The notes beneath the pieces were generated by a model. That model was not told the DNA's origin. It was given only the letters and a program-made list of their open reading frames with translations, and made no database searches. The position numbers and the translations under genes are program-made. DNA of 64,000 bases, taken from Trichostrongylus colubriformis. Taxonomy: Eukaryota > Nematoda > Chromadorea > Rhabditida > Trichostrongylidae. The stretch spans positions 33,691,426 to 33,755,425 of the forward strand of contig OZ022256.1 of assembly GCA_963978905.1 (NCBI GenBank). Direction: 5' to 3'. Shown piece after piece: positions 10,560-20,329 of the stretch (within the stretch, counting starts at the first letter, position 1; each line of letters opens with the position of its first letter).

Positions 10560-10890
10560 ATGCGTGCTGTGACGCGCCATCGGATGTCACATGTGATGTT
10601 TTGCACATCTGAAAAAACTGGTAGGTTGCTGAGCGTGCGCGTAAAGGAACATCTAGCTAGTAAAAAAAGGGAAAGATCAATCGCACCGCTCGGAAAGAAA
10701 GAAAAGATTACGCTGGTTGCGATTTTGACATAAAGTGTACCATACTGGTTGATGAGAATGATATCGAGGAAAACGCTAGGAAAACTTATGAGCTTTCTGG
10801 ATAAGGTGTTGTGGTCCACGCATGAACAAGAGGAACGCATCTCAGTCCCTGATGAATTCATGCCCTACACTCCACGTTGTGAGTAGTGCC
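10560..10890 (+). pseudogene. Penelope-like element GIY-YIG endonuclease remnant
   Basis: Plus-strand frames contain TSEKTGRLLSVRVKEHLASK, then APLGKKEK, then FWIRCCGPRMNKRNASQS, in that order and in two or three frames. The series YIGxTGRxLxxRxxEH, PLG, EAFWI...P.MN is how I recognise the C-terminal GIY-YIG endonuclease of Penelope-like retroelements. Stops and frame changes show decay. No reverse transcriptase part was found upstream, where the sequence is other repeats. Confidence 0.5.
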
Positions 10891-11058
10891 GGTAAACGGA
10901 CAAATGTGCAGAGGGACGCACAACCACGAAGCATCACCTCGCGCGTCGCGGCCTCCATCAGTTGGCGCGTTGGCATGCTTATGTGTTCTAGGTCTCCTTA
11001 TCTCATCGAGCAAGGCTCTTCTTGAGCAGCACATGAGATCTTCGCCTACTACGATGTA

Positions 11059-11233
11059 AAAGAGCAACTCTCGACTCGTCGCGAAGCGGCGAGCCAAGTG
11101 TCGCGCACGCTTCGCGCCCATTTCAAGGGAAGGAAGCCCGACGTGAGGCTAATATGGGGTGTCGCCAAATACCGCTGTCGAGCTTGTAACATTGTGCAAA
11201 AAAAGCTACTCTTGACTCGCCGCTGAAGCGGCG
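11059..11233 (+). repeat. Direct repeat pair, ~34 bp, 140 bp apart
   Basis: The motif AGCAACTCTCGACTCGTCGC followed by GAAGCGGCG at 11,059-11,092 recurs, slightly changed, as AGCTACTCTTGACTCGCCGC followed by TGAAGCGGCG at 11,199-11,233. It follows the Penelope-like remnant and might be part of its terminal repeat, but that is inference. Confidence 0.5.
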
Positions 11234-11724
11234 CGTCTACATTCTCGTAATCCGAAGGCCCTGCCCCAAACGAATATAACAACGGCCGACCCTCATTTAC
11301 CTCTCCGCTTCACCACAGCGTCCTCCGTTTTCGACGAATTATGCACTGCGATCAACGTTGGCTTTCCCACCAGTCATGCGTAGTACACTCCGCGGGTAGT
11401 TCGCCACATACTGTTTCTTAGGCGGAGTGCGCAGACGGAGCGACGAAACAGGAGAAAGTCTGTGTCCAATGACGACGAACCGCGACGCGAATTCACGCGT
11501 TGCGCTAGTGCGTCCCTCAGCACATTTGTCCGTTCACAACTATTACTATGTGAACTCTGCTAGTGAAAACGTAAGGCCGCGTTCGTACTTTGCGCCGTCG
11601 CCTTCGGTGCCGGCGTCAAACTGGCGCCGGGATCGGCACCGGAGGCGAAGCCGTCAAACTCACGCAATCATTTGCCCGCCGCCGACGATGGCGTCCATAG
11701 ATAATGCGCAGCGTTTGCAAAATC
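11234..11724. other. GC-rich non-coding stretch
   Basis: Moderately GC-rich with short self-complementary runs (for example GCCTTCGGTGCCG against CGGCACCGGAGGC near 11,600-11,650). No credible protein: the 100-residue ORF at 11,427-11,729 lacks any recognisable domain. Confidence 0.35.
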
Positions 11725-11874
11725 CTTGACCCAATCACACTACGGTATGGTGATTGTGGCCGATTCGAATCTTGGCGCTGTGCCAATACACGAAGCGGCC
11801 ACGATTACCATATTGCCACAGCGCCAAGATTCGAAGCGGCCACAATCACCATACTGTAGTGAGATTGGGTCAAG
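11725..11874. mobile_element. Foldback element, 150 bp
   Basis: Arms 11,725-11,788 and 11,811-11,874 are near-perfect reverse complements (ends CTTGACCCAATC and GATTGGGTCAAG) with a loop of about 22 nt. The loop contains another copy of the arm motif GAAGCGGCCACGATTACCAT, so the motif is present three times. No clear target duplication was found. Confidence 0.85.
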
Positions 11875-11999
11875 CATTTTTGGTGCGCAAAGTATGATCG
11901 CGGCCCAACGCATTGCACGTATGCATCTCATTGGAACGCTGTAAGCAATACGCGACCGGGCTAGTCTCTTTTGCTCCGTTCTGTACTCGAAGTTGAGCA

Positions 12000-12240
12000 A
12001 GCGCTCGGTGCTGGTGGAACAAGGTGAGCAGTACGTTGTTTGATACCGACCTCGTTGGTTCCTTTGATTTGGGTTGTATTGAATAGCAAAGTGTGTGCAG
12101 GATAAGCAGTAGCAAAAGCTGTGAAATGTTTTCAGCCCTTTGATAAAAACGAGCTTCCCAAAACGTCAGGCGAAATAAGTTCAACTTTAACAAACCTGCA
12201 CGGCAGAAAACAAACACAAGGTGGTTATCCAGTTTCAGCC
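12000..12240. repeat. Dispersed repeat, paired with 28,290-28,505
   Basis: Shares the ordered blocks CGACCTCGTTGGTTCCTTTG, GTGCAGGATAAGCAGTA, CCTTTGATAA and GTCAGGCGAA with 28,290-28,505 in the same orientation. The open minus-strand frames in both copies are not conserved in length and are not called as genes. Confidence 0.65.
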
Positions 12241-12710
12241 TTCTCAAGATTTTGAGGAATAACTTTAATTTAGTTACGATGCATTGGTTAGTGAGTCACC
12301 TCGAGACAGTTCAATGACCAAATCTCCCATTAGAACAGTACAGTTCTTCGGGATTGCACTCAGTCCTTTATCATCCATTGCGTTTAGTCGACAGGAAACA
12401 TCTCTTTTATCTGGGAAACAGGCGTCTTCTGAAAGAAATACCAAATTGGATAGAAGTTTTCAATTGCTTAGAAGTATTCGTACCGATGGCAATTGAAACC
12501 GCCAACAAAAGTAGACCGTTGGTGACCTTCGCAATCATGAGCTCGGAAAACAACCAGCTACCTCTATGGGTGACTCTAAGAATGCGACCTACACGCTCTT
12601 TTTCTTATCATTCCTGAATGAAGAAGCTGCGGTGACGCAAGCAGTGGAATGCACTTACGAGGAAGGTCTTCCAACTCATGACGCGCTTTTTGAAAGCTGT
12701 TTTTTGCATG
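12241..12710. other. No gene recognised
   Basis: Two overlapping plus-strand ORFs (12,284-12,496 and 12,354-12,617) occur without a recognisable domain or clear splice flanks. They could be exon remnants, but I cannot support a gene. Confidence 0.3.
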
Positions 12711-13923
12711 TATGGGGGTACGTACAAGAATCATATAACTGATGTTCATTTTTGCTGAGTGGCCCTATGAATGCCAAAAACGGGGTTGATGGTTCGATCC
12801 CCACTGAGGTCAAATTTTTGCAAAATTTAGATTTTCAGTTTTTGGGCTCGTGAACACTTGAATATAAAGATTAAGTGCAGTTATCACATTTAGGAGCCCG
12901 AACTGCTCTCTATCGCCAGTTTTCAGCAAAGTTGACAGTCCAATTTTTTGGCCTCCACGCGCTCACAACGCACGAACGAGGCGTTTTTATGCGAAACGGA
13001 TTTGATATTCGTGTTCAGGAGGTCAAACTGCACCCAGGAATAAGTTTTCAGCCCGATCGAAGTTTTGACCCAAATTCGAAAATTTGAGCTGGGCACTGGT
13101 ATACCTTCGACTGCACGTTTAACGAAGGAGACGGCGGTATCACTTGTCAAGAAATCCTGACTATTTCTCTTGCTTGATGCTTGGTAGGTGAAGTTATAGC
13201 GATAGGCATCCATGCTGTGCACATTCCATCGATCTTCATCGAATTTGTTAATTATTCACTTTCACTAGTAGTAACATGCATCCATGAACAAACATCTTTC
13301 TCGAAGTTAGGGTCAAAATTTGGAATTCGCTATAAATGTGGCTCTAGGGGTACTTTGACCCCCTGAACACGAATATGGCACTCATTTTGTGCGAAATCGC
13401 GAATTTCGAGCGCTGCGGGCCCCAATCCGAAAAAGTCAGATCACCAAATTCACTGAAAATTCGTGAATAGGGTCATTTTGGCATGATGTCAACGAAAATC
13501 ATAGTCATTTGGCATAAACAGACATATCTGACGATGAAAAAGTGGAGGCAAAAACAAATGCAAAACTTCAGCATGGCCGGGATCCGAACCACCAACCCAT
13601 GCATTCCGTCCGTTGGAGAGTCCATCATCGTGTCCAGTAGACCATTCGATCGCTTCACCGGGAAACCGTTATGAAACCGCTGCACACTTTTAGTACATGG
13701 TGGAGATAAGATTTTACTTCTTTCCGTACTTGACTTTGTTTTGGATGTGAAATGGAAGAGCACCCTCGGATCTGCACATGAACAAGCTACCAGGAGTATG
13801 CGTTACAATAAGTGGGGTAAAATCGCCTTTTTTGAAAAATTTTTTTTACACCTTTTTTGACATTCGTAGGGCCGCTCAGCAAAAATGGTAGTCAGTTATA
13901 TGTTTCATGTAGGTACCCACATA
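12711..13923. mobile_element. 1.2-kb non-coding DNA element with ~65-bp terminal inverted repeats
   Basis: The left terminus (12,711-12,775) reads TATGGGGGTACGTACAAG then CATATAACTGATGTTCATTT and TTGCTGAGTGGCCCTATGAA. The right terminus (13,859-13,923) is its reverse complement with about 80% identity. The interior shows no transposase; ORFs there (for example 12,923-13,222 minus and 13,473-13,763 minus) have no recognisable motif. A B-box-like GGTTCGATCCC occurs near 12,790 and GGTTCGGATCC (minus) near 13,580. No certain target duplication was seen, so the superfamily is open. Confidence 0.75.
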
Positions 13924-14145
13924 TAATGGAGAAAACCGTTTTCCATAAGCGCATCATGGCCTGAAAGACCTCCCTTGTAAGGTCTCAGAAATAAAGGTTT
14001 ACCCAATCAGTCATCTATTTCTCTAGAGTAGGCCAATGATTCCATTTCAAGTTTTCATTAGTATTACTGAATGGTAGCCGCGATCGAACAAATCAGTGAA
14101 ACTGGATAAAAAATCGCAAATTTTCAATTGCTTTTTTTCGAAATT

Positions 14146-14966
14146 TACGGTGTCCCAAAAATTTAGGTTCAACTAAGATTTCAAACTTTTTCAAAGAAGA
14201 ATCGACAAAAATATACGGCAACAATACCAATATTTGAAACATGTGACCTTTTCTCTTCTTCCGATCATCTCAGTCATCCGCTTCGGCATGTCTTGGACCA
14301 GTCGAATGGTGGGTACTAGTGACACTCCCCCCCCCCCCCCCCCCCCCCCACATTCCTCCCATCAAGCCTCCTGGATGGCATCCTTTAATTTTGCAATGTT
14401 GGTAGCAGGAGTCTGCATCTCAAAAGAGGAGCATCAGTGGTTTTCAATTGTTTCCAAGTCTAGCAACTTGGTAGACCACAAAAGAGATATTTCTCGCTTT
14501 AAACCACCCCTTGTGGAGGCACGCACATAGACAGGAGCATTATCCTATTGAAATTTGAAGCCGATGGGTGAATATCGCTGATTATATGGTAACAAATTAC
14601 TTTGAAGAACGTCTTGGTAGGTAGTGAAGCCCATCCGTTATGTGATGTTTACCATCCAGTTTTTACCGAAACGATAGCAAGCGACCGAAATCATAACACC
14701 ACCACCAGCAATCCACGCTTTGAAAAGTTGTAGGTCATCCCTCAAATCGCCCTAATAAGTTACAAACCCATCCAGTTCATCTCAACTCGGTGTCTTCTCA
14801 TCAGAAAAAAAAGCTGCAACGCTAATGCTGATAACCCATGAGCTACAACATTTGTAAAGTAACCCTGCAAATATAAAGTAAGCCTACAAACTCCATCTCG
14901 TTGATGCTTGTCGACAAGCCGACGAACAGTGATACATTTTGAATGTACTTTTCGTGTGATCGTCAT
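14146..14966 (-). pseudogene. Tc1-like transposase relic
   Basis: Minus-strand frames give, in order, FFSDEKTPS (around the first catalytic Asp), AWIAGGGVMISVACYRFGKN, TTYQDVLQSNLLPYNQRY, FQ then stop then DNAPVYVRASTRGG (second Asp), KREISLLW, LETIENH with a stop where W is expected, then NIAKLKDAIQEA and LVQDMPKRMTEMIGRREKV. This is the C-terminal two thirds of a Tc1-family DDE transposase, broken by several in-frame stops. A TACGGTGTCCCAAAAATTTA terminus lies at 14,146 downstream of the C-terminus; a matching opposite terminus was not found. A long C-run near 14,330 interrupts the coding part. Confidence 0.8.
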
Positions 14967-16493
14967 TTTTTTTTGTGCGATTCAAAGCAATTTTGTGTAG
15001 TGTTGTAGAAAAATGCTGGTGAACGCCGAATATTGTTAGATTCAGTGGATAAAGCCCAGAGTATGGTATAAAAGGAGGCGAGGAGAAGGACCGGCGGGTT
15101 TTCCTTATGGTTTCAAACAAGGGCCTTTCGACAAGTTGCTTAGGAGAGTAGAGAAAAAGCTGCTCCTTCAACACACAAGTTACGCCGAGGGAAACTTGGT
15201 TTGTACCGATTGATAGCTTGGTCATAAACCTGTGTATTAATATAGTATTAAGAGCAGCACACACACAAGTTCGGCGTGGCAGAGTGAATGGTAAAACGCC
15301 TACAGAATAACTGGTCTCTGAACCGTGGACAAAAAAAACCATCGATCGCTTTCAATGCTTCTAGGTCACATGTTCCTGAGCAAAAAGAGCTTGTTCCTTT
15401 TCTTACGCACTCTGACATTTAGCGGACTTTCCTCAATGTCAGGAGACGATTTCAGCAGACGTGCTCATTAGGTTTCGACAGACTAGGCACCGTTCTCTTC
15501 ATAGCCGTCGCATACCTTTTGCGGAATTGAAGGCAGCGTGAAGTAATCGGCTTTTCTGCCTCTCAGCAAGTTGTCGCGGACTTCTGCTTCTCTTTTTCGT
15601 GCCGTACAGGTACATGTTGATACAGCAATTTTTGATCAGTTTGAAGGATCGCACTATCTGCTCAAGTTCTGGGTCTCGAGTCGGTGTAATCCCTCATCCT
15701 GTATTCGTCCGCTTCTTCAGTCGGATGAGTGTGCTCCGCGTGGGGTACTGTAGAACAAACTAGAATGCATCAACATATCAACTTTACAACTTGAATCGAT
15801 GGAAGTGTGGGAAAGAGCCAAATGCACATTAACTTTCGTGACACATTGTAATCCAGCATGGTTTGGTTGGTGTAGTAAAGGGATAATATTGCAGCTTCAA
15901 AGTCCCAGCCATCGTTCTGAGCTTGCGATTGAGGCGATTAGGCGATAAGGATAAGATAGGAATAGATTAATTTCGACACGCCTAATCATATGACAGCCTG
16001 GTTGCCTAACTGCCTTCGCCTAATCGAAATACATATTAGTTGTGTAGTCGTTCAGTCGTCTAAATGCATAATATAACATTTGCGATCGCAAACCCTGAAC
16101 ACTACCTTGCCTGGCACCTTAATATCCTCTGTTGCTAAACTTGATCTTACGCCTAGCGAGACTAAGGTTTTACGTAAGAGTTCCCACGTCTTTCCGTTCA
16201 GTGGTAACTGCATTTTTTCATCTATCTACTTGCTCCTATTCACATATTTCATTGAGACGGTGTGCTTTGGTTTCGTCCACAGTCCTCACTTTGGGGCAGG
16301 TAAACTTTTCTATCCCTTACTCTACCAGGCTTACTTGACGCTTTTTTAGATTGCGCTGAAGCTAGTCGTGAGTGCATACGACGCACTGTATGACGGATAA
16401 GGGGTAATTGTATCAGCCGTTCATGACGCAAGGAGAGGACAGCACATCATAAACGCAAAAAATGTGGATTACACTTTATTTTTTTTATTTTAC
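14967..16493. other. No gene recognised
   Basis: Contains a 152-residue minus-strand ORF (14,884-15,342) overlapping the upstream end of the Tc1-like relic, of unknown nature. A short region at 15,935-16,025 has repeated GGCGATTAGGCG and its complement CGCCTAATCG. No gene is supported. Confidence 0.3.
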
Positions 16494-16568
16494 ATAGCTG
16501 CTGATTATCGCCTCAGCCCGCGATGCGAAAGTTACTACTAGGATGCAGAGTTATGGGCAAGAGCTTCA

Positions 16569-16640
16569 GTGTCGGACAAGACTCGAACCCGCACTTCATG
16601 CTTTCCGAGCATATGTGCTAATCCATTACACTGCCGACAC
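16569..16640 (-). other. tRNA-like sequence, left arm
   Basis: Exactly 72 nt with a perfect 7-bp acceptor stem (GTGTCGG with CCGACAC), a D-arm that closes through one G-T pair, an anticodon-arm stem TATGC/GCATG with a 7-nt loop TCGGAAA, and a T-arm with loop TTCGAGT. The B box reads GGGTTCGAGTC. Position 33 of the loop is C instead of the near-universal U and the T-stem relies on wobble pairs, so it is probably not a working tRNA. By loop position the anticodon would read GGA. Confidence 0.7.
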
Positions 16641-16973
16641 CCCTTTCACCTTAACTCAGCTTCTGAATGGTATATTTAACATAGCTTATCTGCCCTCGCA
16701 CGTATAATGTGTTGAGCCATTTGGCCAATATCTTCATGGAACCGTGAAGCTGAAAGCTTGAGTAGATACTGACTGTGATATTTTTGATTTCAGATAGCTG
16801 CTGATTAGCGCCGCAGCCCGCGATGCGGAAATTAAGGTCAAAATCGTATCTACTCAACCTTCCAGCTTCACGGTTCGATGCCGGTATTGGCCGACCGGCT
16901 CAACACGTTATACGTGCGAGTGCAGACAAGCTATGGTGAATATACCATTCAGAAGCTAGTTAAGGTGAAAGCG

Positions 16974-17045
16974 GTGTTGGTAGTGTACTGGATGAGCACA
17001 TATGCCCGTAAAGCATGAATTGAGGGTTCGAGCCCCGTCCGACAC
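16974..17045 (+). other. tRNA-like sequence, right arm
   Basis: Also 72 nt: acceptor GTGTTGG with CCGACAC (one G-T pair), A box TAGTGTACTGG, anticodon-arm loop CCGTAAA on the same TATGC/GCATG stem, T-arm GAGGG-TTCGAGC-CCCGT, and B box GGGTTCGAGCC. Both internal RNA polymerase III promoter boxes fit consensus. The loop again lacks U33, and the apparent anticodon (GTA) differs from the left copy (GGA). No CCA or polymerase III T-run follows directly. Confidence 0.7.
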
Positions 17046-17324
17046 TGAAGCTTTTGCCCATAACTCAGCATTCTAGTAATAACTGATGCGGATCATGTGC
17101 AAATTTGTTGTTCCTGTATATAACGAAGCTCAAAAGTACTTAATGGGCAAACTTTAATGGTTATATAGGATGCTGATCACAAATATTAAATACACATGTT
17201 TTTGAGGTTGGCGTCAATATAGTGTAATTGCACCAAATTGGAGCTACAATTTTTCACTAAATCTGCTGGAACATGGCCTTAACGGTTATTTAGGTTGCTG
17301 ATTACAGATATGGCATCGTCCAGT

Positions 17325-17367
17325 GCCACTGCACGGGGCTAATACAGTAGGAGCCCCGTGCAGTGGC
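17325..17367. repeat. Perfect 16-bp-stem hairpin
   Basis: Stem GCCACTGCACGGGGCT pairs perfectly with AGCCCCGTGCAGTGGC around an 11-nt loop AATACAGTAGG. The loop plus the flanking AG recurs inside the neighbouring inverted repeat as AATACAGTAGGAG at 17,414-17,426. Confidence 0.85.
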
Positions 17368-17380
17368 TATACCAATTTGT

Positions 17381-17542
17381 GTTTTACAAACACAAATTTG
17401 CACACTCGAGCGTAATACAGTAGGAGCAGCATACTGCTCGCGCAACTTTTGCACAAGCCTTGTGAAGAAATGGGATCGTTCTCTTCCACCGAGGCGTAGG
17501 CGAAGTTATACGCTCGAGTGTGCAAATTTGTGTTTGTAAAAC
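17381..17542. mobile_element. 162-bp element with perfect 34-bp inverted repeats
   Basis: Arms 17,381-17,414 and 17,509-17,542 are exact reverse complements (outer end GTTTTACAAACACAAATTTG). The 94-nt interior holds AATACAGTAGGAGCAGC and a short hairpin GAGCAGCATACTGCTC. It is probably a small MITE; no target duplication was identified. Confidence 0.8.
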
Positions 17543-18289
17543 AGTGTCAAGTGAAAGATGACAGTGCAAAGATGACGCTCCCCAGCTATATCAGCAGCAT
17601 TACAGTACAAATGAACAAGGCTAGCGTCATCTTAAGCCAACGGCGTCCTTTCCAATAATTAATGTCATAATCGTGATCAACATTCCGAATAACCACTGAA
17701 TGGAATAACACGAGATTGATGTTGCACCACTTTACTGTAATCGCACAAAAGTTGGCTTCAGGTCAAAAACGGACGTCATATTCGTGACTGCATCCCGAAT
17801 AAGCCTGTAGGCAAATTCAAGCGAGGATTATCTTTGACCTAATCGCGGTGTCTGGGGTAGTGATAGCTGAATAGTGTCAAAGGTTCTAAGCACATCTGTG
17901 GGAGTAATATCGTAACTTTACCCTGTATTTGTGGGAAAGAGTTTTTCGTACTGACTCCTCCGAGGTAAACTTATACACTTAATCCGGTCCATTAATCCGG
18001 TAACAACGTAAGTTGTGTGGTAGTCAACAGCTCACATTGATATGGGTATTTTGGTTCCATCTCCGAGTAGATTGCTCTCTCCACAATCGAGTATGCGCCA
18101 TCACCGCGGTGAGAAGACGACTCGAAAACGCGTAGAGAACCCGTACATGAGATAGCTGTCACCGCCTCAGGAAGACCTACACCCATCTACGATTTTGCCA
18201 GCTTGGCAGCGATGGTACCTACATGGATGAGTGGCATGATGTCGGCAAATTCCCGTAGTAACAGTATCCTTCCTTTTTTCTCCACAGCG
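17543..18289. other. No gene recognised; possible 3' flank of the RTE relic
   Basis: The part adjoining 18,290 lies just downstream of the reverse transcriptase stop on the minus strand and may be its 3' untranslated region. The remainder is unassigned. Confidence 0.3.
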
Positions 18290-19568
18290 TTAGTTCCGCG
18301 CCTTTGCAAGGGCTGCTGTCCTTATCTGACGTCGCAACTTGTTCCTATCCATGGCGTTCTCCACCGTGGCCTTCACTTCGGTGAGGTCGCTCCTGATGTC
18401 GCCCCTGCGCGTCTTCTTCTCAGCTCTGCGTGACCGCTCCACTGCTTTCGCACTTTGATGCTTTTCTTATGGTGATCTTATGATCTTCTTTGCACGGTTC
18501 ATACCGTTGCCGCCTTTGGTCTCTCAACTGCAGCTGAACAGGAGCCGTCTGCATGATTATTTTCACGTTTACGTTTCTAAACTTGTCCAATCCAGCCATA
18601 TGCCCACCTCAACATCCTCATTTCAGCTGCGCGCAGTTGCCGCTCACCGTTATGGGCCAGCATTCGCTCTCGTGCAGCATCGCGGGCCTTATCACTGCTT
18701 GGTACACTTTTCCTTTGAGCAATCTGGAGCACCTCGATCACATAGTATCCCAGTAAACTCTCTCCATACTGTAACGTGTTTACTCGAGCCCTTTGCCTGG
18801 TTTATCGCACCTTCACCTGCTACATCACTCCTGAGGTACAGAAAGTCCTTTACTCTCTGCAGTTCCCCATGGCGATCCTTCAACGATTTTGTGCATTGTT
18901 CGGAGCGTATAAACATAGTCTTCTTTATGTTTGGTGGGAGTCTCTTCCCACCTATCCTGCCATTTCTGCACTTTTGTCGAAGTCTTTGATGGTCTTTATG
19001 AGATCTTTCACCATGACATTTACAGTGAGGAGGGAGAGGAACGGGCTCAAAACGAACTTTGATGCACCATTACCGTAATAATTATTTCATCTGGGAACCC
19101 ACGCAGTGCGTAGAAGCTGGAGCCTCGTCGTTCATGTCTCTTATGAGAGCGGTCAGGCGCTTCGGTACACGGAGTTCTCGCTACGTGTTCCAGAGTACTG
19201 GTTTAGGAGACGTCAACACCTTCTCGAGGTCGAGGAATGCTAAGTACGTGGTCGCTGTTTCTCTTGATACTGCTTTATCACCTGTCTAGCGATGAAGGTA
19301 GCGTAGGCTGTGGATCTTCCACGCGTGAACTCGAACTGCTCCTGAAAGACAGGAATGAGTTCCCTCACCGCGAATCAGTCTCGTACAGCTTCACGATGTG
19401 CTCTACGAACTTGATCCGCCGACAGTTGTAGCATTCCATTGCATCACCCTTCTGCTTGGAGATGGGATGATTGTCAACCCTCCATCCATCTGAAGTCCTC
19501 CCTCTGGCTGTCCTGTAGTGTTTGCTTGAGAGAGCTGAACCGACTATATATATTTGCTCCCATTTCAC
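18290..19568 (-). pseudogene. RTE-type non-LTR retrotransposon reverse transcriptase relic
   Basis: Minus-strand motifs in the correct order, spread over three frames, are: KQKGDAMECYNCRRIKFVEH (19,490-19,420), FTRGRSTAYATFIARQVIKQ, the catalytic block A as YLAFLDLEKV (about 19,250-19,220), LSPFLSLLTVNVM, NIKKTMFIRSEQC, LQRVKDFLYLRSDVAGEG, WREFTGILCDRGAP, AAEMRMLRWAYGW, and a C-terminal TVENAMDRNKLRRQIRTAAL ending in TAA at 18,290. The FADD catalytic box expected between LSPFL and NIKKT is missing, apparently by deletion. The element is dead and lacks its endonuclease end. Plus-strand ORFs over this stretch are shadows. Confidence 0.85.
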
Positions 19569-20046
19569 AAACTCATGAGCTGAATGAATCAGGGCAAACG
19601 CCAGCTGTCAGCTAAGCCGTCCTCCTATCGGACAATCACTGTCCTATAGCTACGCGTATGACTTTTCAGGGTGGCCCTCCTCCTCGACTCATGGCACTCC
19701 CTGAACAATCGTGAACATGAAAAGCGTTGCGGTAGCTGATGAATGCTTCAAAATGGGCGGGCACTCTTTTTGGATATCGGAACTCCATGTATAAATAGCA
19801 CTCCAACTTTTATATGAATGGAAGTATAAATAATAGCCAAATAATAGCATTCAAGGTGGACTATCGATAAAATACGTGCAAGCGTAAAGGGGGCGAATGG
19901 ATTCATTGTGATTCTGCTTTTCTGTGAGTAGTGAATCGCACTGCAAACTGGCGGAGACCTTCTTCGGCTCTCCATGTGAAATGACCGCGATTGGCGTAGG
20001 AGATATAAGCTTTCGAGCCCCACGAAGTGCATTCAAATACCTACTA
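19569..20046. other. No gene recognised
   Basis: No readable continuation of the reverse transcriptase or other domain was found. The short ORFs present show no motif. Confidence 0.3.
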
Positions 20047-20313
20047 CCAGTTGGCTGGCGCACACCATTGCGCGCAATTCATGGCGATGTTGTGCAAAAT
20101 GGTTTAGATGGGCCCGATCACAGTTGTGTATATGATTGAGTGGAAACTTCCCTTCCTCTTCTTTCAGTTGAGTTTTTGCATCGGAAAAACGCAAAGATGA
20201 TGGCGTTATAAAAAAAGCATTTCCGTATTTATGCACTTTGGTCGCTTTGCATTGAACCCATCTTGCACGTCATCGACATGGATCGCGCGTAGTAGTGTGC
20301 GCCATCCAACTGG
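20047..20313. mobile_element. MITE with ~65-bp inverted repeats, CCAGTTGG ends
   Basis: The left end reads CCAGTTGGCTGGCGCACACC and the right end is its reverse complement (about 77% over 65 bp by eye). The TGGCTGGCGCACAC terminus also begins the dispersed repeats at 2,245, 9,700 and 52,178, tying those to this element type. It sits at the outer end of the long inverted repeat. Confidence 0.75.
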
Positions 20314-20329
20314 TGTATGTCAGCATTGG

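Larger units (their letters stand above)
16494..17083. mobile_element. Foldback element with a tRNA-like sequence in each arm
   Basis: Arms run from about 16,531-16,770 and 16,840-17,083 and are reverse complements along most of their length (outer ends GTTACTACTAGGATG and TTCTAGTAATAAC). Each arm contains a 72-nt tRNA-like unit pointing outward. A 37-bp direct repeat starting ATAGCTGCTGATTA occurs just outside the left arm (16,494-16,530) and again in the loop (16,794-16,830). No protein is encoded. It looks like a composite of a tRNA-derived sequence captured or amplified by a foldback transposon. Confidence 0.85.

Noticed and set aside
14326..14349. C-run as a regulatory or telomeric tract
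   Set aside because: Simple C homopolymers also occur near 9,066 and 61,270 within decayed elements; they look like slippage or assembly products and carry no further signal.
14884..15342. 152-codon minus-strand ORF as a separate gene
   Set aside because: It overlaps the upstream end of the Tc1-like relic, shows no domain, and has no splice or start support.
16569..17045. Two functional tRNA genes
   Set aside because: Both lack U33 in the anticodon loop, differ in anticodon, and sit in the arms of a foldback element; they are described as tRNA-like only.
18480..18989. 169-codon plus-strand ORF
   Set aside because: Antisense of the RTE-type reverse transcriptase relic, whose motifs are in order on the minus strand.
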